Shown: positions 9,653-18,446 of the stretch, piece after piece
Position numbering within the stretch: position 1 is the first letter of the stretch
Layout of the letters: every line of letters begins with the position of its first letter
Assembly (NCBI RefSeq): GCF_004341035.1
Contig: NZ_SLXK01000001.1
Span: 186,001 to 250,000 of the forward strand
Direction of reading: 5' to 3'
Length of the DNA: 64,000 nt
From: Scopulibacillus darangshiensis
GTDB lineage: Bacteria; Bacillota; Bacilli; Bacillales; Sporolactobacillaceae
Position numbers and translations under genes: made by a program
The notes under the pieces: model-generated
What the model saw: the letters and a program-made list of their open reading frames with translations, nothing else
The model's database searches: none
What the model was told of the DNA's origin: nothing

Positions 9653-10160
9653 TTATTAAGTCCTATAACATCGAAAAAGTGACTCTTTTCGTACAAATAG
9701 CGGAATCTGAGTCCTATATAAAATGAGTAGAAGCTTGCATTGTGTTAGGTCGCCGTTTTGTCATTTAAATTTTAGAAATTCAACCTTTTTGCTTGAGACC
9801 TGTCATAAACCCGTTAGATTTGTCGAATAAATTGTATTAGGTTACTATGTCAAGTTGTTCGGATTGGGACATTATGGATGGGATTTTTTTGATGACAGGT
9901 CACTTGGGTTATGCTAAATTGAAGTTATACCAGTCAAAATGGCCTCGTTTGACCTGCTGAAATCCTCGATTTAACCATCCTGATGCATTTCCTCCTATTT
10001 TTTCATTGTGCACTGATCATACATGTTCTCCTGCTGCAGCCTAGCCGAGGTATGTGCTTAAAGTGGTCTGAATCATATTCGGATGGATGATATGTCATTA
10101 CGCCTATCGTTGGTTTGAGGTACAAGGCTGTGTCATCATCATTGTCAGTCACGGAAAAAA
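9653..10160. other. Gene-free stretch with nested inverted repeats
   Basis: No open frame with a ribosome binding site is visible in these roughly 500 bases, and maf, which precedes radC in B. subtilis, is not recognisable. Inverted repeats are concentrated at 9797-9980. A 10-bp perfect pairing links 9797-9806 with 9892-9901. An alternative nested set pairs 9896-9902 with 9950-9956, 9881-9886 with 9960-9965, and 9876-9880 with 9976-9980. The two arrangements compete for 9896-9901. This may be a structured RNA, a leader, or a decayed gene. Confidence 0.4.
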
Positions 10161-10172
10161 ATTAGAGGAGGA

Positions 10173-10868
10173 ATGAATGTTTTGAGTGATGTGTTAATGA
10201 TCCGTGATGTACCAAAGGAAGACCGGCCCAGAGAACGATTAATTAGAGAAGGTGCACATGTTTTATCCAACCAAGAGCTGCTTGCTATTGTCCTCCGAAC
10301 CGGAAGCCAACAAGAATCAGTCCTTCAGCTTTCCCAACGCCTGCTTCATGACTTTGAAGGACTTAGGCTTTTGAAAGACGCAAGTGTTGAAGAACTGAAG
10401 AAGGTAAAGGGAATTGGCATGACTAAGGCGGTTCAAATTATGGCATCCCTCGAATTCGGCAGACGAATCAATCAAATGAAATATGGTGATCGCCACGTCA
10501 TTCGTTCTCCGGAAGATGGTGCAAATTACGTGATGGAAGACTTGCGGTTTTTGACACAGGAGCATTTTGTTTGTTTGTATTTAAATACAAAAAATCAAGT
10601 GCTGCATCAACAAACTGTGTTTATAGGAAGCCTGAACGCATCCATCGTCCATCCGCGTGAAGTCTTTAAGGAAGCCTTCCGGCGCTCGGCGGCCTCAATC
10701 ATTTGTTTTCATAATCACCCGAGCGGAGATCCAGCGCCGAGCCGCGAGGATATTGAGGTAACCAAGCGATTAGTCGAATGCGGAAAAATGCTTGGCATTG
10801 ACGTTCTTGACCATATTATTATAGGTGACCAAAGTTTTGTTAGTTTGAAAGAAAAAGGTATTGTTTAA
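10173..10868 (+). CDS. radC: RadC family JAMM/MPN protein
   Basis: RadC-family proteins carry a helix-hairpin-helix region and a JAB1/MPN metalloprotease-like domain; their physiological role is unsettled despite the historic link to DNA repair. The 231-residue product shows the helix-hairpin-helix near residues 65-85 (LKKVKGIGMTKAVQ) and the metal-binding motif HNHPSGDP with the following D near residue 175-187. AGGAGGAA lies directly before the ATG, leaving a very short spacer of about 4 bases; a TTG three codons on is an alternative start. It precedes mreB as in B. subtilis. Confidence 0.95.
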   Translation: MNVLSDVLMIRDVPKEDRPRERLIREGAHVLSNQELLAIVLRTGSQQESVLQLSQRLLHDFEGLRLLKDASVEELKKVKGIGMTKAVQIMASLEFGRRINQMKYGDRHVIRSPEDGANYVMEDLRFLTQEHFVCLYLNTKNQVLHQQTVFIGSLNASIVHPREVFKEAFRRSAASIICFHNHPSGDPAPSREDIEVTKRLVECGKMLGIDVLDHIIIGDQSFVSLKEKGIV

Positions 10869-10940
10869 CACTATTTTTTTGCTAAGCTTTAAGATATAAT
10901 AAAATTTATGAGTTTTGCATCATGAAGGGAGATTACATAG

Positions 10941-11978
10941 ATGTTTGGCGGATTTTCTAGAGATATGGGAATCGACCTTGGAACGGCGAATACGCTCGTC
11001 TACGTCAAAGGTAAAGGTGTTGTTGTCAGAGAACCTTCCGTTGTTGCTTTGCGCACGGACACTGACACAATTGAAGCTGTAGGTAATTCAGCAAAGAATA
11101 TGATAGGCAGAACACCGGGCAATATTGTTGCTGTTCGGCCTATGAAAAATGGTGTCATCGCCGATTTTGAAACAACGGCTACAATGATGAAGTATTTCAT
11201 CCAGGAGGCACAAAAAACACGTTCTGTTTTTTCACGCAAACCAAATGTCATGGTTTGTGTGCCATCGGGTATTACCGCTGTTGAAAAGCGTGCGGTAGAA
11301 GATGCCACTAAGCAAGCAGGCGCTAAGGAAGCCTATACGATTGAGGAACCGTTTGCCGCAGCCATCGGTGCCGATTTGCCTGTTTGGGAACCGACAGGCA
11401 GCATGGTTGTTGATATTGGCGGCGGAACAACCGAAGTCGCTATTATCTCACTCGGCGGAATTGTGACAAGCCAGTCGATCCGCATCGCCGGTGATGATAT
11501 TGATGAAGCCATCATTCAATATGTCAAAAAGACGTATAATTTGATGATTGGTGAACGCACGGCGGAAGCCCTGAAGCTTCAGATCGGATCCGCAGGCAAG
11601 CCTGAGGAATTTGACAGCATGGAAATACGCGGCCGTGATTTGCTAACTGGTTTGCCAAAAACCATTGATGTCACCGCTGAGGAAATTTCGAGTGCCCTCG
11701 GCGATACGGTTAATCAAATCATTGAAGCTGTGAAAGTAACATTAGAAAAGACCCCGCCTGAATTAGCGGCGGACATTATGGATCGCGGCATTGTGTTAAC
11801 AGGCGGCGGCGCACTCTTGCGCAATTTAGATCATGTCATTAGTGAAGAGACGAAAATGCCGGTTATTGTTGCAGAAAATCCAATGGATTGTGTTGCAATC
11901 GGAACTGGCCGTGCGCTTGAAAATTTACACCTTTTTAAGTCTAAAGCAGGAATTACATCGAGATCTCGTTCAAAGTAA
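10941..11978 (+). CDS. mreB: Rod-shape-determining actin homologue MreB
   Basis: MreB is a bacterial actin that polymerises under the membrane and guides lateral wall synthesis with MreC, MreD, RodA and class A/B penicillin-binding proteins. The 345-residue product starts with the nucleotide-binding signature [12 protein letters not shown], has the phosphate-2 motif [10 protein letters not shown] near residue 160, and the adenosine motif [11 protein letters not shown] near 290. A GGGAG site precedes the ATG. It begins the mreBCD-minCD cluster. The short gap after radC contains an AT-rich TATAAT-like sequence near 10896, but no convincing -35 box. Confidence 0.98.
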   Translation: MFGGFSRDMGIDLGTANTLVYVKGKGVVVREPSVVALRTDTDTIEAVGNSAKNMIGRTPGNIVAVRPMKNGVIADFETTATMMKYFIQEAQKTRSVFSRKPNVMVCVPSGITAVEKRAVEDATKQAGAKEAYTIEEPFAAAIGADLPVWEPTGSMVVDIGGGTTEVAIISLGGIVTSQSIRIAGDDIDEAIIQYVKKTYNLMIGERTAEALKLQIGSAGKPEEFDSMEIRGRDLLTGLPKTIDVTAEEISSALGDTVNQIIEAVKVTLEKTPPELAADIMDRGIVLTGGGALLRNLDHVISEETKMPVIVAENPMDCVAIGTGRALENLHLFKSKAGITSRSRSK

Positions 11979-12000
11979 CGTCAAATAAGTAGGTGTCTTT

Positions 12001-12882
12001 ATGCCGCCATTTTTCTCAAACAAAAAGTTAATCATCCTTTTGGCAAGTCTTATCGTCCTCGTGGCTCTCGTCGGTTTTTCCATCAAAGAACGAAAACAAA
12101 TGACATGGCCGGAGCAATTCGTCCATGATACAGTCGGATGGTTTCAGGTCATATTCAATAGACCCGCTCAATACGTAGCGGGTTTCTTTGAGACAATTGA
12201 TGATATCGAGAACGCATATAAGGAAAACAAGGCCTTAAAAGCCGATCTGGAAGACTATGCCAAAGTCAAACAAGAGAACAAAGAAATTAAGCACGATAAT
12301 CAAGAGCTTAAGAAGGAATTGGATTTATTAAATGATCCCGATTTAAGTGCGTATAAGAAACACCCGGCGCTTGTTATTGGCCGTTCCTATGATAAATGGA
12401 ATCAGCTCGTCACAGTTAACAAAGGTGAACAGGACGGGATCAAACCCGACATGGCTGTTATTACACCGGACGGTTTCATAGGCAAGGTAAGAAAAGCGGG
12501 CCAATTTTCGAGTGAAGTCATTCTTATGACCGATACGAGAAATGCCAATCAAATAGCCGCTATGGTACAAGGGTCCAGAATTTACGGCATGATTGAAGGG
12601 TATGATCCTGAGAAAAACGTCCTTCTTTTCAAGAAAATCCCAGTGAAAGCTAAGATCAAAAAAGGACAAATGGTTGTTACATCTGGTCTAGGCCAAATTT
12701 TCCCAAGGGGTCTTCCTATAGGGAAAGTTAAAAAGGTAACGACTGATCAATATGGTTTAACAAAAATTGCAGAAGTGGAGCCGGCAGCCAATCTCAATGA
12801 CCTGACCCACGTCGTCATTGTAGAAAGGGAAGCGGGAACACCTGCTGCCAACAATTTAGATAAGAAGGGGGATAAGTCTTGA
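12001..12882 (+). CDS. mreC: Rod-shape-determining protein MreC
   Basis: MreC is a single-pass membrane scaffold of the elongasome. The 293-residue product has a membrane segment at about residues 10-25, a coiled coil at about 72-112 rich in Lys, Glu and Asn, and then the beta-rich extracytoplasmic domain (including GRSYDKWNQLVTVNKG, a well-conserved stretch). The C-terminal region ends in a hydrophilic tail. The last bases overlap the start of mreD, which indicates coupled translation. Confidence 0.95.
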   Translation: MPPFFSNKKLIILLASLIVLVALVGFSIKERKQMTWPEQFVHDTVGWFQVIFNRPAQYVAGFFETIDDIENAYKENKALKADLEDYAKVKQENKEIKHDNQELKKELDLLNDPDLSAYKKHPALVIGRSYDKWNQLVTVNKGEQDGIKPDMAVITPDGFIGKVRKAGQFSSEVILMTDTRNANQIAAMVQGSRIYGMIEGYDPEKNVLLFKKIPVKAKIKKGQMVVTSGLGQIFPRGLPIGKVKKVTTDQYGLTKIAEVEPAANLNDLTHVVIVEREAGTPAANNLDKKGDKS

Positions 12883-13397
12883 AAAAGGTGAAATTATTTC
12901 TTATCCTCTTTCTTTTATTCATTGTTCAGGGGACAGTGATGACCGTTTTTTCCCCTGAATGGTTTGGCTATCATATCCCTATGATTCCTCATTTCATTAT
13001 GGTAACTGTGCTTTTTATTGCCTTTTTTGTTAATCGGGGGCAGGCCCTAAAGTATGGTATTATCTTTGGTTTTATGATTGATTTAGTTTATACAACCGTT
13101 TTAGGTGTTTATGCTTTTTGCATTGGTTTAACGGCCTACATATTGTCTTATCTAACGAAAGCTTTTCATATGAACATATATGTTGTTCTATTTGTTTGCA
13201 TGTTTGGCGTTTCACTTTTGGAATTGGAAGTTTACAGCATTTATTCTTTAATTGGCATGGCGGACCAAAGCTTTTCTAATTTTGTTAAATGGCGCCTGCC
13301 CCCGACAGCGATATTAAACGGCGTGTTTGCTGTCATTGTTTTTTATCCGCTGCGCCGTTTTTTAGAGACAGTGGAAACGGACTCTTCAGAAGAATGA
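12879..13397 (+). CDS. mreD: Rod-shape-determining membrane protein MreD
   Basis: MreD is a multi-spanning membrane protein that partners MreC in the elongasome. The product has 172 residues and about five hydrophobic helices, with a C-terminal cytoplasmic tail rich in Glu and Ser. The start is a TTG whose bases overlap the mreC stop codon (TTGA, 4-base overlap) with AAGGGGG upstream, so translation is probably coupled. The family is poorly conserved in sequence; position and topology carry the assignment. Confidence 0.92.
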   Translation: MKKVKLFLILFLLFIVQGTVMTVFSPEWFGYHIPMIPHFIMVTVLFIAFFVNRGQALKYGIIFGFMIDLVYTTVLGVYAFCIGLTAYILSYLTKAFHMNIYVVLFVCMFGVSLLELEVYSIYSLIGMADQSFSNFVKWRLPPTAILNGVFAVIVFYPLRRFLETVETDSSEE

Positions 13398-13462
13398 TGA
13401 CGTGAAAAAGGATTCCGCAACTTTGATGTGGAATATAACAATGTTGAGGTGAACGATATCCT

Positions 13463-14143
13463 ATGTCAAAGACACAGCCGCTCGTAACGATTAAGGGAAC
13501 TAAAGACGGCCTTATCCTTTCATTAAATGATATGTGTTCATACCATCATTTAATTGCAGAATTAAGGGAGAAGCTGTCTGTAAATAAAAAGCATTACCAA
13601 GAAGGCCCGCTTATTTCTGTAAAGGTCCAAGGCGGCAACAGGTATCTGTCAAAAGAACAGCGGGCAGAAATCACCGAGATTATTCGTTCGCAAAAAAAAC
13701 TCTTTGTTGCTGATATTGAAACGAACGTTATGACGAAAGATGAGTGTGAAGAAAAGCAAAGAAAAGGTCAGCTTACATCGCTGACGCAGGTTGTTCGCTC
13801 CGGTCAGGTTTTAGAGATAGAAGGGGACTTTTTACTTATTGGTGATGTTAACCCTGGGGCAAAAATCACAGCGACAGGAAATATATACGTTTTGGGTTCG
13901 CTTGGCGGGATCGCCCATGCCGGCGTTGAAGGCGATCATGACGCCATCATTGCGGCATCTCTCATGAAACCGACACAGCTGAGAATTGGAGATGTTATCA
14001 GCCGTTCGACTGACGATATGATTGAGTATGGCAATCCTGAACAAACGATGGCATGCGCCTTTCTTGACTCATCCTATAAAAAAATCGCCATTGATCGCAT
14101 CCAATCGTATTTTAAGAGATCTAAACAGTTAGCAAGGTTGTAA
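13463..14143 (+). CDS. minC: Septum site-determining protein MinC
   Basis: MinC blocks FtsZ ring assembly away from midcell and is recruited to the membrane by MinD. The 226-residue product has an N-terminal FtsZ-inhibiting domain (residues 1-100), and a C-terminal glycine-rich beta-helix from about 105 to 205 with the family motif GDVNPGAKITATGNIYVLG. The order mreBCD-minCD is the same as in B. subtilis. A GAGGTG site lies 10 or so bases before the ATG. Confidence 0.96.
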   Translation: MSKTQPLVTIKGTKDGLILSLNDMCSYHHLIAELREKLSVNKKHYQEGPLISVKVQGGNRYLSKEQRAEITEIIRSQKKLFVADIETNVMTKDECEEKQRKGQLTSLTQVVRSGQVLEIEGDFLLIGDVNPGAKITATGNIYVLGSLGGIAHAGVEGDHDAIIAASLMKPTQLRIGDVISRSTDDMIEYGNPEQTMACAFLDSSYKKIAIDRIQSYFKRSKQLARL

Positions 14144-14164
14144 ACATTAGTGAGGTGTTGACAA

Positions 14165-14962
14165 ATGGGGGAAGCAATTGTAGTAACATCTGGAAAAGGG
14201 GGCGTCGGGAAGACAACAACATCGGCGAATATTGGGACGGTTCTTGCCCTGCAAGGGAAAAAAGTTTGTCTTATAGATACAGATATTGGTTTGCGTAATC
14301 TTGATGTCGTGATGGGACTCGAAAACCGAATTATCTACGATCTCGTGGATGTTGCCGATGGACGTTGCAAGCTTAATCAAGCTCTCATTAAAGACAAGCG
14401 TTTTGATGACTTGAGTCTATTGCCTGCTGCGCAAACAAGAGACAAATCCGCCGTTAGTCCCGAACAAATGAAGGAAATCATTGATGAACTCAAACGCGAT
14501 TATGACTATATCGTTATTGACTGTCCCGCTGGGATTGAGCAGGGATTCAAGAATGCTGTTGCCGGTGCCGATATGGCGATTGTTGTCACCACACCTGAAA
14601 TATCGTCTGTTAGGGACGCTGATCGTATTATCGGACTTCTTGAGCAGGATGACCGACTCAAATCACCGCGGTTAATTATCAACCGGATTCGCAGCCATAT
14701 GATGAAAAATGGCGACATGCTTGATGTTGACGAGATTATGAATGTTCTTGCAATCGACTTGCTTGGCATTGTTAAGGATGATGATGCCGTGATCTCAGCA
14801 GCAAACAAAGGGGAACCGATTTCCTTAAATCCTTCCACTGCAGCCTCTATTGCCTACAGGAACATTGGCCGGAGAATTCTTGGCGAATCCGTACCTTTAA
14901 TGTCGCTTGACGATAAACCAAGCTTCATTGTAAAAATTAAACGTTTGTTAGGCATGAGATAA
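14165..14962 (+). CDS. minD: Septum site-determining ATPase MinD
   Basis: MinD is a membrane-binding ATPase that carries MinC to the poles. The 265-residue product has the deviant Walker A motif GKGGVGKTTT at residues 10-19, the DTDIGLRNLD switch near residue 38-47, and the DCPAGIE motif near 119. The last residues (FIVKIKRLLGMR) form the amphipathic membrane-targeting helix. The gene follows minC by 21 bases with GAGGTG as ribosome binding site. A terminator closes the cluster. No divIVA or minE is nearby. Confidence 0.98.
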   Translation: MGEAIVVTSGKGGVGKTTTSANIGTVLALQGKKVCLIDTDIGLRNLDVVMGLENRIIYDLVDVADGRCKLNQALIKDKRFDDLSLLPAAQTRDKSAVSPEQMKEIIDELKRDYDYIVIDCPAGIEQGFKNAVAGADMAIVVTTPEISSVRDADRIIGLLEQDDRLKSPRLIINRIRSHMMKNGDMLDVDEIMNVLAIDLLGIVKDDDAVISAANKGEPISLNPSTAASIAYRNIGRRILGESVPLMSLDDKPSFIVKIKRLLGMR

Positions 14963-14988
14963 ACCTCGGACCATGATCCGGGGTTTTT
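14962..14988 (+). terminator. Terminator after minD
   Basis: AACCTCGGA pairs with TCCGGGGTT across a short loop, and a run of T follows. It ends the mre-min operon. Confidence 0.8.
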
Positions 14989-15050
14989 AGTTTGGTCCGT
15001 TTCTTTGCCAAAGGCTCGCCAAAGGCTTGTTAATCGGCAAGTTTTCTTTA

Positions 15051-15079
15051 TCATAACTTGTCTCCCTTGGACATACATA
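15051..15079 (+). promoter_or_regulatory. Possible sigmaE promoter of spoIVFAB
   Basis: TCATAA at 15051-15056 and CATACATA at 15072-15079 resemble the mother-cell sigmaE consensus with a suitable 15-base gap. SigmaE control of this operon is known in B. subtilis; the match here is by eye only. Confidence 0.4.
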
Positions 15080-15143
15080 TAGAAAAAACAAGCGGCATTC
15101 TTACTTTTGGGGATGCTATCTCTTTTGCAAAGGAAGGGAAGTT

Positions 15144-15905
15144 ATGAGCCGTATTGATGAGATTAAGCGGAGACACCAAAACCGTAAAAAGGAAGGCAGA
15201 AGCAGGTATCCCTTGAATGGGGACAGCTCCGATTCTTATGATCACCATCCGCCGGAACCGAGACCAGATCGGGGTGATTCGGAGGGACCGCATCCTTTGT
15301 TTCGAACGAATATCTTCATTCTTAAATGTATGGTTGCGGCGTGCCTCGTGCTAGCCGTGGGGATCGTGTATAAACAGTCTGGTGCAAGTTTTAAACCGAT
15401 ACAGACTGCTGTTGCCAGCAGTTTGTCAAATGATTTTAAATTTGCCCGCGTGTCTAACTGGTATGAGGATATCTTTGGAAAGCCAATGGCCTTTCTGCCG
15501 GTTATAGGAGGAAAGGAAGATAAGGCAGCTGAAAAGGAAAAAAAGGGTGCCGATTTTGCCGCACCGGTCAGCGGTCGGGTACAGGAATTTTCCAAAGCCA
15601 AGAAAGGTGTGATGGTTCGGACGGCAGCTAATTCTTCAGTGACCGCTGTTCAGGATGGGCTCGTTACCTTCGTAGGTAAGAAGGATGAAACTGGGGAAAC
15701 AGTCGTGATCCAACATAGTGACGGCACTGAGTCATGGTATGGAAAATTATCAGAGGTTAATGTGAAAAATTATGATTTCGTAAAAAAGGGCCAAAAAATT
15801 GGCAAGGTTTCTGATGCTGAAAAGGGGAAATCCGGATCATTCTATTTTGCATTAAAAGAAGATAAGAAGTTTATTGATCCTGTTCAGGTGTTTAAATTTG
15901 AATAA
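15144..15905 (+). CDS. spoIVFA: Stage IV sporulation protein FA (inhibitor/anchor of SpoIVFB)
   Basis: SpoIVFA holds the intramembrane protease SpoIVFB and BofA together in the outer forespore membrane until a forespore signal releases pro-sigmaK processing. The 253-residue product has a basic N-terminus, a membrane segment at about residues 57-74, and a C-terminal M23/LytM-like domain from about 140. That domain looks enzymatically dead: the usual HxH zinc motif is replaced by FYFALKED. This agrees with a regulatory role. Its last bases overlap the spoIVFB start, and GAAGGGAAG precedes the ATG. Confidence 0.92.
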   Translation: MSRIDEIKRRHQNRKKEGRSRYPLNGDSSDSYDHHPPEPRPDRGDSEGPHPLFRTNIFILKCMVAACLVLAVGIVYKQSGASFKPIQTAVASSLSNDFKFARVSNWYEDIFGKPMAFLPVIGGKEDKAAEKEKKGADFAAPVSGRVQEFSKAKKGVMVRTAANSSVTAVQDGLVTFVGKKDETGETVVIQHSDGTESWYGKLSEVNVKNYDFVKKGQKIGKVSDAEKGKSGSFYFALKEDKKFIDPVQVFKFE

Positions 15906-16770
15906 AATTCCTAATATGATTCAGAATACCGGCAGATTTTCACTTCTAAAAATTAAAATTCATCCGGTGTTCTGGTTTGTTGTTGCAGCGGGTTTGATTA
16001 CAGGTCATTTTTGGGAGGTTGCCAGTGTCTTTTTCATCGTCTTCATCCATGAATGCGGACACGCCATTGCTGCATTGTTATTAGGATGGCGAGTGAGAGA
16101 AATTCAATTATTGCCTTTTGGCGGTGTGGCAAAGGTTGATGATCATGGCAATCGCCCGATGCATGAGGATCTCATCGTAACCTTGGCGGGTCCCGTTCAA
16201 CATCTCTGGCTGCCGCTATTATCCTACTTATTTTTATTAACCGACTACTGGGATCAAACCAATCATCAGATATTTATAACTTATAATTTTATGATCCTCC
16301 TCTTTAACAGCCTGCCGATTTGGCCGCTCGATGGCGGCAAGCTAATGTTTTTACTATTATTAAAAGCTTTCCCTTTCAAACGGGCTTACGACATAACACT
16401 CATTCTATCTTGCTTTATCTTAATTATTCTCTCAATCTACGTTGGCGTGGCTACACCATTCACCTTAAACTATTTTGTTGTAGGCAGCTTTATTTGCTTC
16501 TCAATCATTAAAGAATGGAAGGAAAGGCGCTATGTTTTTATGCGTTTCTTATTATCACGCTGGCGAGACCCTGTGCCCTTTCATTCAACAACCCCAATTG
16601 TTGTAACAGCAAAAATGCCTGTGGCGACCGTCTTAGGGTTATTTAAAAAAGGCTCCCTCCATCCCGTTATAATCGAGGAAACACGTCGTCACATCGAAGA
16701 AAAAGATATATTAAATGCTTTTTTCAGCGGAAAATGCTTTGACAAACCGATAGGAGAATGCTTTAAATAG
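15898..16770 (+). CDS. spoIVFB: Stage IV sporulation protein FB, intramembrane metalloprotease
   Basis: This S2P/M50 family protease cleaves pro-sigmaK in the mother cell. The zinc motif HECGH occupies residues 51-55 and the third ligand is D145 in the PLDGG motif, counted from the TTG at 15898. That start gives a product beginning MNK, like the known family, has CAGGTG upstream, and overlaps the spoIVFA stop; an ATG at 15916 is the alternative and a longer TTG at 15874 is less likely. The 290-residue product has about six membrane segments and a C-terminal CBS-like domain from about 215. Regulation is shared with spoIVFA. Confidence 0.94.
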   Translation: MNKIPNMIQNTGRFSLLKIKIHPVFWFVVAAGLITGHFWEVASVFFIVFIHECGHAIAALLLGWRVREIQLLPFGGVAKVDDHGNRPMHEDLIVTLAGPVQHLWLPLLSYLFLLTDYWDQTNHQIFITYNFMILLFNSLPIWPLDGGKLMFLLLLKAFPFKRAYDITLILSCFILIILSIYVGVATPFTLNYFVVGSFICFSIIKEWKERRYVFMRFLLSRWRDPVPFHSTTPIVVTAKMPVATVLGLFKKGSLHPVIIEETRRHIEEKDILNAFFSGKCFDKPIGECFK

Positions 16771-16812
16771 AATATAAGTCATTTAAGATTCGCATTCTCC
16801 GGAGGTTCGTCA

Positions 16813-17979
16813 ATGAACAGAATTTTGTTTGAATCCTGCGGATCGCGAGCCAGGGCTGCTTTCTTGCGGGATGATTCCCCGATAACTTTTTATATAAAAA
16901 ATAAAAATAAAGACCATGCGGCAGGAAATATATATATTGGAAGAGTCACGGACGTTCACAAGGGACTTCAAGGATTGTTTGTAGATATCGGAACAAAAAA
17001 ACACGGTTTTATTAATAAATCCGATATGGTGTCTGTGCCTTTTAACAATGTGAAGCAAGGCGACTTCGTGGTTGTTCAGGTTGAAAAAGAAGCCATGGGC
17101 AGTAAAGGCCCTAAGTTAACCCAGCATGTTCAGCTTCGGGGAGAAGATCTTATTTATCTCCCTTATAGTTGTTATATCGGGGTTTCCAAAAAAATAGCTG
17201 GCACGGAAAAAGAACGTCTAAGGGATGTCATGGAGGAAGCCTGTCAAGGTTCTGAGGGTGTCATAGTAAGGACAAAAGCAGCGAAGCAAACCGATGTAAA
17301 GCTAAAAGCGGAACTGCAAAGGCTTCGCACCGAATGGGGAAGGTTGACATCAGGCTGCGAAGAGGATCAGTTAGTTAAAGCACTATATACTGAAGAGCAC
17401 TTTTTGGCTGAGGTGCTAAATGAGGGACAAAGATTTGGAACAATTGATGAAATTATTCTGAACAACGGCGTCGATCTGAACGCGATGCCTGATATTAGTT
17501 TTACAAAACCCCAACCTAAAATCACTCAGCAAGTGAAACCGGATCTTTTTTCAATGTATGGTATTGAAAAGGACTATCAAAGCGCATTGAAACGGACTGT
17601 CTACCTTAAGTTAGGCGTGTCAATTGTCATTGATTACACAGAGGCCTTGACCGTAATCGATGTTAATACTAAGGGGTTTACGGGGGATGCCGATTGGGAA
17701 ACGACCGCTTTTCAAACGAATATGGCTGCTGTCGAAGAAATCTGCCGACAGCTAAGCTTGCGGCAAATCGGCGGCATCATTCTTATTGATTTTGTTAATA
17801 TGAAGGATCCGGAACATAGAGAAAAGGTGTCGAAAAAAATGGCGGCATCGCTGGCAGATGATTTTGTTACGGTAAAGCTTTTTGGTTTTACTAATCTTGG
17901 TTTATTCGAGATGACAAGAAAAAAACAACGATACAGCTTACAAAATGCTGTGATCAATGATTTATCAAAACCTGATTGA
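16813..17979 (+). CDS. RNase E/G family ribonuclease, short form
   Basis: RNase E/G enzymes cut single-stranded RNA and act in rRNA and tRNA maturation and mRNA decay. The 388-residue product has an S1 domain at about residues 35-115 and the catalytic magnesium aspartates D283 (in VIDVNTKG) and D326 (in LIDFVNM), 43 residues apart as in E. coli RNase E. The protein ends at ...RKKQRYSLQNAVINDLSKPD, just where the CPxCxGxG zinc-link motif normally begins, so the zinc-link and the small C-terminal domain are missing. No frameshift continuation is visible downstream. It is followed directly by the rplU promoter, which overlaps its stop codon. The gene is not at this site in B. subtilis. Confidence 0.9.
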   Translation: MNRILFESCGSRARAAFLRDDSPITFYIKNKNKDHAAGNIYIGRVTDVHKGLQGLFVDIGTKKHGFINKSDMVSVPFNNVKQGDFVVVQVEKEAMGSKGPKLTQHVQLRGEDLIYLPYSCYIGVSKKIAGTEKERLRDVMEEACQGSEGVIVRTKAAKQTDVKLKAELQRLRTEWGRLTSGCEEDQLVKALYTEEHFLAEVLNEGQRFGTIDEIILNNGVDLNAMPDISFTKPQPKITQQVKPDLFSMYGIEKDYQSALKRTVYLKLGVSIVIDYTEALTVIDVNTKGFTGDADWETTAFQTNMAAVEEICRQLSLRQIGGIILIDFVNMKDPEHREKVSKKMAASLADDFVTVKLFGFTNLGLFEMTRKKQRYSLQNAVINDLSKPD

Positions 17980-18005
17980 CATGGCTTTTTCATTTATGGT
18001 ATGAT
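17976..18005 (+). promoter_or_regulatory. Strong sigmaA-type promoter of rplU operon
   Basis: TTGACA at 17976-17981, an 18-bp spacer and TATGAT at 18000-18005. The -35 box overlaps the stop codon of the preceding RNase gene. Confidence 0.75.
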
Positions 18006-18011
18006 TTTTCT

Positions 18012-18126
18012 GTTAGTCTATTGGATGCAGTGCGAAAGCGCACCCGCTCCAACCGCACAAAAATAGGCCTTAAAATGCGACATGCTGCCTATTTTGGCGA
18101 GTCTGAGAACTTGAGGAGGTGCAGAA
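18012..18126 (+). promoter_or_regulatory. Ribosomal protein L21 leader
   Basis: The 115-base untranslated leader contains a GTGCGAAAGCGCAC hairpin (about 18030-18043) and a second set of pairings between AAAATAGGC and GCCTATTTT (18060-18096). This organisation fits the L21 leader known from Bacillales, thought to be an autogenous control site for ribosomal protein L21. The assignment is from context and pairing, without a covariance search. Confidence 0.75.
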
Positions 18127-18435
18127 ATGTACGCGATTATTGAAACAGGTGGAAAACAGCTTAAAGTGGAAGAAGGCCAAGCTCTTTACATTGAGAAGCT
18201 TCAAGCTGAAGAAGGCGAAACAGTAACATTTGACAAAGTTCTTTTTGTTGGCGGCGACAATGTTAAAGTCGGCGCACCGACGGTTGAAGGAGCCTCAGTT
18301 ACTGCAAAGGTCGAAGCACATGGCCGCGGCAAGAAGGTTGTTGTGTTTAAATTCAAACGCAGAAAGCATTATCGCCGTAAGCAAGGTCATCGTCAGCCTT
18401 TCACAAAAGTAACGATTGACAAAATTAATGCTTAG
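18127..18435 (+). CDS. rplU: 50S ribosomal protein L21
   Basis: L21 is a 23S rRNA-binding protein of the large subunit. The 102-residue product starts [11 protein letters not shown] and contains the conserved [16 protein letters not shown] basic stretch near residues 75-91. GAGGAGGTG precedes the ATG. It is the first gene of the rplU-prp-rpmA operon and is preceded by a leader that probably feeds back on its own synthesis. Confidence 0.98.
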   Translation: MYAIIETGGKQLKVEEGQALYIEKLQAEEGETVTFDKVLFVGGDNVKVGAPTVEGASVTAKVEAHGRGKKVVVFKFKRRKHYRRKQGHRQPFTKVTIDKINA

Positions 18436-18446
18436 GACCTTTATAC

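Noticed and set aside
14996-15045. Direct repeat GCCAAAGGCT between minD and spoIVFA
   Set aside because: Only two short copies; probably chance or a small duplication without visible function.
17980-18126. Frameshifted continuation of the RNase E/G gene
   Set aside because: No CPxC-type motif appears in any frame, and the region is filled by a promoter and the L21 leader.
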